Source: Nitrososphaeraceae archaeon | GTDB taxonomy: Archaea > Thermoproteota > Nitrososphaeria > Nitrososphaerales > Nitrososphaeraceae | Length of the DNA: 12,452 nucleotides | Assembly: GCA_025936955.1 (NCBI GenBank) | Contig: JAICSL010000022.1 | Location: forward strand, 1 to 12,452 | Direction of reading: 5' to 3' | Shown: one piece after another, positions 1 to 5,846 of the stretch | Numbering within the stretch: the first letter of the stretch is position 1 | Layout: every line of letters starts with the position of its first letter | Program-made: the position numbers and the translations under genes | Notes under the pieces: model-generated | What the model saw: the letters and a program-made list of their open reading frames with translations, nothing else | Databases searched by the model: none | What the model was told of the DNA's origin: nothing

Positions 1-1
1 T

Positions 2-790
2 AGGAATGTAACATGCACTGGCGCGAAACCAATTGCCGTAATTGATCATTTACAATTTGGGAGTCCTGAAAAAAGTGAAGTATTTTGGACTTTCGCTCAG
101 GCAATAAAGGCAATAGTCGATTTTTGTAAGTTCAATCATATTCCAGTAGTTGGAGGTAAAGTTAGTCTTTACAATGAAACTATAAAGGGGCCTATAAAAC
201 CTTCGCCGGTCATAGGGGTTATAGGATTGCTGGAAAAACCAGCATCCGTTATCCCTTCAATACTCCGACCAGGTAATTCGATCTTCATGGTTGGTTATAC
301 TAATGACGAGATGGGTGGTTCAGAATATTATGAATATCATCATAAAGTGAAAGGTGGAAAGGTCCCATCTGTAAATTTTAGAAATGATAAATTGAATCGC
401 GAGACGATCTTGGAACTTACAACCAATAATCTTGTAGTCTGTGCCCACGATTGTTCCAGTGGTGGTTTAGCTGTTGCATTATCTGAAATGGCTATCCTAG
501 GGAGAGTTGGTTTTACCATAAACATAGACTCAATTCCTAATTCATGCTCCAGCACGGAAAATCTATTATTTTCTGAATCGCATTCTAGATATATTATCGG
601 AACAAATAAGCCACTAGAGGTCCAAAAGTTGTTATCTGCAAAGAAAGGTTTGTTCTTTAAGGAGATTGGACAAGCTAATTCACATACACTTAAAGCCATA
701 TTTGAACGGCGAAATGGTGACAGGATAATTAATTTGGGTATTAAAGAAATGTCAGAAAAATTCCATATTATCGACCAAATCATGAATTAG
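2..790 (+). CDS. purL: Phosphoribosylformylglycinamidine synthase, large subunit (3' part only)
   Basis: The frame is open from base 2 to a TAG stop and gives the last 262 residues of PurL. PurL is the synthetase subunit that makes FGAM from FGAR, glutamine and ATP in de novo purine synthesis. The first visible residues, NVTCTGAKPIAVIDHLQFG, are a conserved PurL stretch. It is followed by PVVGGKVSLYNET near residue 58 of the fragment and by GPIKPSPVIGVIG. A second conserved block, CAHDCSSGGLAVALSEM, lies further on and belongs to the C-terminal AIRS-like domain. The ATG at 227 is internal and is not the start; the true start lies left of the window. No glutaminase domain follows the synthetase part, which fits the small archaeal/Gram-positive PurL that works with separate PurQ and PurS. 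purF follows in the same direction after 229 bp. Confidence 0.95.
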   Translation, partial: RNVTCTGAKPIAVIDHLQFGSPEKSEVFWTFAQAIKAIVDFCKFNHIPVVGGKVSLYNETIKGPIKPSPVIGVIGLLEKPASVIPSILRPGNSIFMVGYTNDEMGGSEYYEYHHKVKGGKVPSVNFRNDKLNRETILELTTNNLVVCAHDCSSGGLAVALSEMAILGRVGFTINIDSIPNSCSSTENLLFSESHSRYIIGTNKPLEVQKLLSAKKGLFFKEIGQANSHTLKAIFERRNGDRIINLGIKEMSEKFHIIDQIMN

Positions 791-793
791 ATG

Positions 794-808
794 TTCTAAT
801 ATATAGAA
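794..808. repeat. Short inverted repeat after purL
   Basis: TTCTA and TAGAA form 5-bp arms around a 5-nt ATATA loop, starting 4 nt after the purL stop. No T-run follows, so it is at best a weak RNA hairpin near the purL mRNA end. It may be chance in AT-rich DNA. Confidence 0.25.
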
Positions 809-932
809 TCATAATGAAACATTTAAGAAAATTACCGGATAGATCTTTCTATAATCAATAAATCTAAGATGATAAGAATTAAAAATTTTCCTTGAAAAAC
901 ACGTTTTGTAGAACTACTCTAATCGGTATATG

Positions 933-942
933 CTTTATTAAT
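933..942 (+). promoter_or_regulatory. Candidate TATA box for purF
   Basis: CTTTATTAAT resembles an archaeal TATA element. A start site about 25 nt downstream, near 963, would give purF a leader of roughly 55 nt. Apart from this, the 791-1019 gap shows no RNA gene or ORF that I can recognise. The promoter is inferred from the motif alone. Confidence 0.35.
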
Positions 943-1000
943 GGCTTGATCAAATTAAATCTCAATGCTTGTTATTTCATTAGTTCTTTGCGAATATTTC

Positions 1001-1008
1001 GGGAAGTG
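1001..1008 (+). promoter_or_regulatory. Weak Shine-Dalgarno site before purF
   Basis: GGGAAGTG is a one-mismatch version of the archaeal GGAGGTG and lies 11 nt before the purF ATG. It lies only 3 nt before another ATG at 1012, which opens a two-codon frame (ATG GAT TAA). That frame's stop overlaps the purF start as TAATG. The purF start at 1020 is fixed by the need to place the nucleophile Cys near the N-terminus. Confidence 0.4.
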
Positions 1009-1019
1009 CAGATGGATTA

Positions 1020-2462
1020 ATGGTTCATGAAAATTGTGGCGTAGTTGGAATCTTTTCGCTCCACAATTATAACGTAATACCATTCGTAATAGATACCCTC
1101 AGAGCTTTACAACATAGAGGACAAGAGTCATGGGGCCTAGCAATATCAGGCAAACAGCCCTACACGCGACTGGGGCTTGTAACTGGAAAAGCAGCAGAAT
1201 TTCAAAAGATTGTTAAAAGATATAAATCGAACGCTGCGATTGGACATGTTCGCTACTCTACTTTTGGGAAGAGCTCTTTAGATAATGCACAACCATTAAA
1301 GGTCAAAGATCTATGTATCGCTCATAATGGCACAATTGCCAATGTAGAAGAACTATCAGAAATGGTAGGTGGCTGTACGTTTACTCCGCAGACCATGAGC
1401 GACACTCTGGTGGCGGCGCAACGTCTGGTAGAACATATGGGTAATAAAAAAGTAGACATCGCAGATGCGATTCATATTCTTAAAGACGAAATGGTAGGTT
1501 CTTTTTGCTTTACATTCTTGACCGAAAATAACTGTGTGTATGCTGCTAGAGACACAAAAGGATTTAGACCGATGGTGTTGGGTTTCCACAAGGAAACCTA
1601 TACATATATAGTGGCATCCGAATCATGTGCTCTTTCGGCTGTCGGAGCTCGTTTGATTCGAGACATAAAACCTGGTGAAATCATCAAGCTCAGCAAAGCT
1701 GGGGTCGAATCTCAGCGATTTGGGAAGGACAGGCCCCATGCTCATTGCGCCTTCGAATATACATATTTTGCCCATCCCAGTAGCATATTAGAACACGTTA
1801 ACGTCTATACAGTAAGAAAAAGAATCGGCCAGCTGCTCGCAAGAAAATACCCGATTAGAGATGCTGATGTTGTTATTCCAGTACCCGACTCTGCAAGACC
1901 TGCTGCTCTGGGTTACGCTCAAGAATTAGGTCTGCCTTTCGAAGAGGGACTCCTAAAGGACGGATATAGAAAAAAAGGCTCTTTGAGAAGCTTCATAGAA
2001 CCCCACGTAGAAGACAGAGTCGAAATCAACAAGGGCATAATATCCATTCGTGAGGTAATAAATAATAAACATGTAATAGTGGTCGACGATAGTATCGTTA
2101 GGGGTACAAGTTCTGCCTCGATAATCAGAACCCTCAGAGAAAATGGTGCCAAGAAAATAAGTATGATAATAACATACCCTCCTATCAGATATCCTTGCTA
2201 TGCAGGAATAGACTTTCCGTCGCAAGAAGAGTTGATAGCTTACCAACAGACTAATGATGGATTACCTAACAATAATATTGCAGAAAAAGTCTCAAGAGTT
2301 ATAGGAGCAGATTACATAGCATATAACGATATATCAAATCTGGCAGAAGCAATTGGGATCCCAGAAAAGGACTTGTGTTTTACATGTTCTACCGGAGACT
2401 ATTCTCCATTAGGAATAAAACCTATATTCAAAACAAGAATACAAATGAAAGGTGAGGAATGA
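1020..2462 (+). CDS. purF: Amidophosphoribosyltransferase
   Basis: This enzyme catalyses the first committed step of purine synthesis, making 5-phosphoribosylamine from PRPP and glutamine. The 480-residue length is typical. It starts MVHENCGVVGIFS, so a five-residue propeptide probably has to be removed to expose the N-terminal nucleophile Cys6 of the class II glutaminase domain (about 6-235). Glutaminase residues are visible: LQHRGQES at 30-37, GHVRYST at 75-81, HNGT at 102-105 and SDT at 127-129. The phosphoribosyltransferase domain carries the PRPP loop VIVVDDSIVRGTSS at about 352-365. Cys243, Cys393, Cys453 and Cys456 (the last two as CFTC) match the four ligands of the 4Fe-4S cluster of Bacillus subtilis-type PurF, so this is the iron-sulfur form, not the cluster-free E. 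coli form. It is codirectional with purL and convergent with cbiA. Confidence 0.97.
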   Translation: MVHENCGVVGIFSLHNYNVIPFVIDTLRALQHRGQESWGLAISGKQPYTRLGLVTGKAAEFQKIVKRYKSNAAIGHVRYSTFGKSSLDNAQPLKVKDLCIAHNGTIANVEELSEMVGGCTFTPQTMSDTLVAAQRLVEHMGNKKVDIADAIHILKDEMVGSFCFTFLTENNCVYAARDTKGFRPMVLGFHKETYTYIVASESCALSAVGARLIRDIKPGEIIKLSKAGVESQRFGKDRPHAHCAFEYTYFAHPSSILEHVNVYTVRKRIGQLLARKYPIRDADVVIPVPDSARPAALGYAQELGLPFEEGLLKDGYRKKGSLRSFIEPHVEDRVEINKGIISIREVINNKHVIVVDDSIVRGTSSASIIRTLRENGAKKISMIITYPPIRYPCYAGIDFPSQEELIAYQQTNDGLPNNNIAEKVSRVIGADYIAYNDISNLAEAIGIPEKDLCFTCSTGDYSPLGIKPIFKTRIQMKGEE

Positions 2463-2518
2463 TTACATTCACAATAGACAATTATCTGACGTTATCAAAC
2501 ACAGCACAACATGGTTAG
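2459..2518 (+). other. 19-codon open frame overlapping the purF stop (probably not a gene)
   Basis: An ATG shares the ATGA of the purF stop and opens a frame of 19 residues, starting MITFTIDNYL, that ends at TAG in the 84-bp purF/cbiA gap. The ATGA overlap is the arrangement used for translational coupling. The purF end also carries GGTGAG (2452-2457), only 1 nt before this ATG, which is very close for a ribosome site. I recognise no family. It could be a remnant of a former downstream gene or chance. Confidence 0.15.
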
Positions 2519-2546
2519 AATTCATCAAAACAGGTTCCTCTGGTAG

Positions 2547-3929
2547 CTACCTACGTGAATATTTTAGGAAGCTCTCTGCAAGTCTTTTTGGTATTCTTTT
2601 ATCGGAAAAATGTAGATGCATATAAGATGCCAATAAGTTGTTTATCACAAACCCATCCTTTTTATCAATAATACCATTGCCTCTCTTGAGGCTAAATGCA
2701 AATCGTGAATCTTTCGGAATATTTTCAATTGCGGAGTAATGAAATTCGTGGCCCCTCAGCTTAAAAATCGTCCCTAAAATAGAACTATTGCACTCAGCCA
2801 GGGTGTAATTCAGCGTGAGTTTACGATCCATATATGTATCCGCTTCTATAATGCCAACCATCTTTCTTATTTTCTTTTTACCTTTATCGTAGCCTCGTAC
2901 AGATTTGCTTAGATACATCAACCCACCACATTCACCATATATAGGCATCCCGTTATTTGCAGCTTTAGCGATTGATTTTTTCATCGAACAGTTTCTTTCT
3001 AGTTGTTCTGACAGTATCTCCGGAAATCCACCACCAAGCATTATTCCATCAATATTGCTAGGAAGCATACTATCATTAACTGGACTAAAGAAAACCAATT
3101 CCACTTTTTCTTTTCGTAGGGCATCCAGATTATCTTGATAATAAAAATTAAATGACTCATCCAATGCTACAGCGATTTTTGTGCTACTTGTAGGGATCGT
3201 ATTTTTGTCTATACTTCCTCTGCTAGTTTTAGTGTCTAAAGATTTACGAATGATATTCAGTTTGTCGAGATTTAGTTGATCTGAAACAATATTTGCACAT
3301 TCTAGAATAGATTTTTTTTCTTTATAGTCCATTTCGGAGCTCGGGATGAGACCGAGATGTCGTTCTTTAAATTTCATTTTTTGGTCCCTTTTTACTATGC
3401 CTATTATTGGAGCCTTTATTCTCTGAGCAAATGCATCAGATACATAATTAGCATGTCTGCTTCCAGCAATATTATTAAGAACTATTCCTGCTATTTTCAA
3501 ATTCCTGTCAAAATGCAAAAATCCTAGTGCAATGGCAGCAATTGATCTTGCAGCTTTTGATGCATCAATCACTAGAATAATGGAGGCATTGAGTAATTTT
3601 GCCACATGTGCAGTACTAGCGAATTCGCTTTTCCCTGAAAGACCATCGAAAAGACCCATAACGCCTTCTATGATAACTATATCACAATCCTGAGTTGAGT
3701 CGTCAACGCATTTCAGGATGTTTTTTTTCCCCATCATCCACATATCTAAATTTCGAGATACTCTCTGCGTTACCAATGTATGGTAAGTAGGATCAATAAA
3801 ATCTGGACCAATCTTGAATGGCTGGACTTTCATTCCTTTTTTTTTACAAGCATACAAGATAGCCGTTGTTATGATAGTCTTTCCAACACCGCTCGTAGCA
3901 CCGGCTATTACTAGTCTGGGAACCTGCAA
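2547..3929 (-). CDS. cbiA: Cobyrinate a,c-diamide synthase
   Basis: CbiA amidates the a and c side chains of cobyrinate with glutamine and ATP in cobalamin synthesis. From the chosen TTG start the protein has 460 residues, the family's usual size. It begins MQVPRLVIAGATSGVGKT, placing the P-loop of the N-terminal dethiobiotin-synthetase-like ATPase domain at residues 10-18. The C-terminal class I glutaminase-like domain has GGGFPE near 299-304, YGECGG with the nucleophile Cys at 334, RGHEFHYS at 392-399 and SYMHLHF near 435-441. A TTG 51 nt further upstream (3980) also keeps the frame, but its 17 extra residues are atypical. The 3929 start has AGGT 7 nt before it and a TATA box at a suitable distance, which would lie inside the longer ORF. 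The close relative CfbB (Ni-sirohydrochlorin) is a less likely reading because no methanogenesis gene is seen. Confidence 0.92.
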   Translation of the reverse strand: MQVPRLVIAGATSGVGKTIITTAILYACKKKGMKVQPFKIGPDFIDPTYHTLVTQRVSRNLDMWMMGKKNILKCVDDSTQDCDIVIIEGVMGLFDGLSGKSEFASTAHVAKLLNASIILVIDASKAARSIAAIALGFLHFDRNLKIAGIVLNNIAGSRHANYVSDAFAQRIKAPIIGIVKRDQKMKFKERHLGLIPSSEMDYKEKKSILECANIVSDQLNLDKLNIIRKSLDTKTSRGSIDKNTIPTSSTKIAVALDESFNFYYQDNLDALRKEKVELVFFSPVNDSMLPSNIDGIMLGGGFPEILSEQLERNCSMKKSIAKAANNGMPIYGECGGLMYLSKSVRGYDKGKKKIRKMVGIIEADTYMDRKLTLNYTLAECNSSILGTIFKLRGHEFHYSAIENIPKDSRFAFSLKRGNGIIDKKDGFVINNLLASYMHLHFSDKRIPKRLAESFLKYSRR

Positions 3930-3936
3930 ATGGTTT

Positions 3937-3940
3937 ACCT
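3937..3940 (-). promoter_or_regulatory. Ribosome binding site that decides the cbiA start
   Basis: On the minus strand AGGT stands 7 nt before the TTG at 3929. It supports this start over the in-frame TTG at 3980. Confidence 0.5.
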
Positions 3941-3964
3941 GCCAAAGGGATATTTTACTATCAA

Positions 3965-3974
3965 TTATATAAAA
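3965..3974 (-). promoter_or_regulatory. TATA box of cbiA
   Basis: On the minus strand the sequence reads TTTTATATAA, a strong archaeal TATA element. Transcription about 25 nt downstream would begin near 3945, leaving a leader of about 16 nt that contains the AGGT site before the TTG at 3929. This shows cbiA is probably transcribed separately from the uvrBAC operon upstream. Confidence 0.6.
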
Positions 3975-3982
3975 CTTCAAAT

Positions 3983-4009
3983 TTGTTTTTTGTTAATGAT
4001 AAAAAACAA
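3983..4009. terminator. 9-bp inverted repeat with T-runs between uvrC and cbiA
   Basis: TTGTTTTTT (3983-3991) and AAAAAACAA (4001-4009) are perfect 9-bp arms around a 9-nt loop. Both strands therefore carry a T6 run. On the minus strand the TTGTTTTTT lies about 175 nt after the uvrC stop and 9 nt upstream of the cbiA TATA box, so it could be the U-rich terminator of the uvrBAC operon. It could instead be a binding site upstream of the cbiA promoter. The rest of the 3981-4181 gap shows nothing I can identify. Confidence 0.4.
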
Positions 4010-4181
4010 TCTACATTATTTGTGATCTTACTCTAATTAGAAAATGTCCTAATCGTAGTATTTATAACCCGTAATCAAAGTAATCTACTATTATAATCTC
4101 CTCTGCAGCTAAATATCAACATTGATCGATTCCAGAACTAACTAGTGAATATGAGCGATGTATTTGGATAGTATAGTAGAC

Positions 4182-5780
4182 TTAGGATATTCTTCTCAGA
4201 ATACGATTATATTGCAAACCAAATCTATGAGCTTCGTCTCTGAGATACTGTAAAAGTTTTAAAGCAGCACTCTTTTTTGAAAGAATTACTGGGATATTTG
4301 AAAACTGTGTAAAAATTTCCTCCCTCTCTTTTGCTATAGAAATACAAGGAATATCTGTTTTAAGGTCAAGGATAGCTTCAGTAGCTGAATGCAATTGGCC
4401 TTTTCCGCCGTCTATGACAATCAAATCTGGTAATTTTAGATCGTTATCATACCTGGTATCATTATCCTGATTGCTTGTTGTAAATGCTGAGTATCTTCTT
4501 TTGACAATCTCATGCATCATTGCAAAGTCATCTTGATTAAGAATCGTTTTGATTTTGAACCTTCTGTAGGCTGATTTCTGAGGCTTTCCATTTACAAACC
4601 TTACACATGCACCAACAGCAAATGATGATCCAAAGTTAGATATATCAAAACAGTCTATTACAGTAGGTAATGTGGGAAGAGCAAATACTTCTCTCATTTC
4701 TAGTAAAGCCTTATCGTAGTAACCATTAAATTCGTCTATGTGTAAATTATGCACGATAAGATCCATAAGTTCTTTTTTTTCTGTCCGCTGAGAGTCCTTC
4801 GTCACTGTTATGATGCTTACCTCATGCTGTCCGAGTTTCTCTAGCGTCAGTTCCAAAGTTTTTACGGAGGCAGGTTCTTCATTTACGTATAAAAATCTAG
4901 GTATCGATGAGAGCGTAGAACAATATTGCATGATAAAAGTGTCCAGACTATTATCTCCAACAATGTCAAATTGAAATCTTTTGCTATCACTGATAATACC
5001 GTTAGCTCGATGTAAAGTCATGACCTGAGCGCTATTCTGAGCAATATTATAGAGAATACCTATGTATTCCTCTTCGTAATTATGATTGATTGCCCGTTCC
5101 ATCTTCTGTTTAATACGCAAATTGTCGAGTCTATGCAGAGTATCACGAATCTCTATAGCGTCTTCATATTGTTGAAGTTTTGATGCCGCCTTCATCTTAT
5201 CTTCGAGTTCGGATATGAATTTTTCAATATTGTTTTTTCCCTCCAGGATGTCTCTCAAGATAGAAATATTTCTGGTATACTGATCGTTGACATGATGGTT
5301 GATACATGGCGCATCGCAATTTTTTATATAATACTCTAGACAAGCCTTTTTAGGCAATTTATCACAAATCCTAATTTTGAATAATTTTCTCAGTAATCCA
5401 ATAGCAAGATACTTTGAGCTTCCACGTACAAATGGACCGTATATATTGCCTTTGGGTCCAAAAAAATTTCCTTCTTTATTTCTTCTTGCGACCAATAACC
5501 GAGGAAATTTTTCTTCTGTGATTCTCAAATAAGTATATCTTTGCTGATCTTTTAGATCGATATTAAAAACGGGTCTATACCTCTTAATGAGATTTGATTC
5601 CAACAAAAATGCCTCTATCTCGTTATCGGTTACTATGAGTTCAATATTGGATATATTCTTTACAAGCTTCATAGTTTTCGAATTAATCTGGTTATTTGAT
5701 TCAGAAAAATAGGTGCTAACTCGTTTACGAAGATTTTTTGCCTTTCCAATATATATTACTCTTCCGTCCTTGTCTTTCAT
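4182..5780 (-). CDS. uvrC: Excinuclease ABC subunit C (N-terminus extends upstream of this ATG)
   Basis: UvrC makes the 3' and 5' incisions beside a lesion marked by UvrB. From the ATG at 5780 there are 532 residues. They show the YIGKAKNLRKRV part of the GIY-YIG nuclease (3' cut), four cysteines (139, 147, 155, 159) matching the iron-sulfur ligands of UvrC, and a UVR helix pair for UvrB binding (about 189-222). The RNase H-like nuclease (5' cut) has CFDISN with Asp379, LIVIDGGKGQL with Asp457 and DEAHRF with His518. The domain's GVY half lies upstream of the ATG in the same frame, so the listed start is only the first canonical one. GGAG 8 nt before this ATG could support initiation, but that product would lack a conserved active-site Tyr. 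The protein ends 14 residues after His518, without the usual C-terminal helix-hairpin-helix domain. It is the last gene of uvrB-uvrA-uvrC. Confidence 0.93.
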   Translation of the reverse strand: MKDKDGRVIYIGKAKNLRKRVSTYFSESNNQINSKTMKLVKNISNIELIVTDNEIEAFLLESNLIKRYRPVFNIDLKDQQRYTYLRITEEKFPRLLVARRNKEGNFFGPKGNIYGPFVRGSSKYLAIGLLRKLFKIRICDKLPKKACLEYYIKNCDAPCINHHVNDQYTRNISILRDILEGKNNIEKFISELEDKMKAASKLQQYEDAIEIRDTLHRLDNLRIKQKMERAINHNYEEEYIGILYNIAQNSAQVMTLHRANGIISDSKRFQFDIVGDNSLDTFIMQYCSTLSSIPRFLYVNEEPASVKTLELTLEKLGQHEVSIITVTKDSQRTEKKELMDLIVHNLHIDEFNGYYDKALLEMREVFALPTLPTVIDCFDISNFGSSFAVGACVRFVNGKPQKSAYRRFKIKTILNQDDFAMMHEIVKRRYSAFTTSNQDNDTRYDNDLKLPDLIVIDGGKGQLHSATEAILDLKTDIPCISIAKEREEIFTQFSNIPVILSKKSAALKLLQYLRDEAHRFGLQYNRILRRIS

Positions 5781-5846
5781 TAGATAGACTCCGGGTTCTT
5801 CTGAAATACCCTTTCTTTTGGAAAGAAGACAATCTATATTATTCAG
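5781..5846 (-). other. Upstream in-frame coding extension of uvrC, likely with a non-canonical start
   Basis: The 22 codons before the uvrC ATG encode sequence ending GISEEPGVYLM, which matches the conserved UvrC N-terminus and supplies the GVY half of the GIY-YIG motif. The frame is open back to a TGA at 5877-5879, but contains no ATG, GTG or TTG. Candidate starts are CTG at 5844-5846, which overlaps the uvrA stop as CTGA; ATA at 5835-5837; and ATT at 5805-5807. From the CTG the protein would be 554 residues. A weak AGAGG lies about 12 nt before the CTG. Family length favours a start at the CTG or ATA. Confidence 0.6.

Noticed and set aside
227..229. ATG at 227 as the purL start
   Set aside because: The same frame is open to base 2 and encodes conserved PurL sequence, so this ATG is internal.
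863..880. Box C-like ATGATA sequence in the purL-purF gap as a C/D guide RNA
   Set aside because: The motif is imperfect and no matching CTGA box D lies at a suitable distance.
3930..3980. Longer cbiA from the TTG at 3980
   Set aside because: The extra 17 residues do not resemble the family, and the likely TATA box would lie inside the coding region. The TTG at 3929 has a ribosome site and gives the usual N-terminus.
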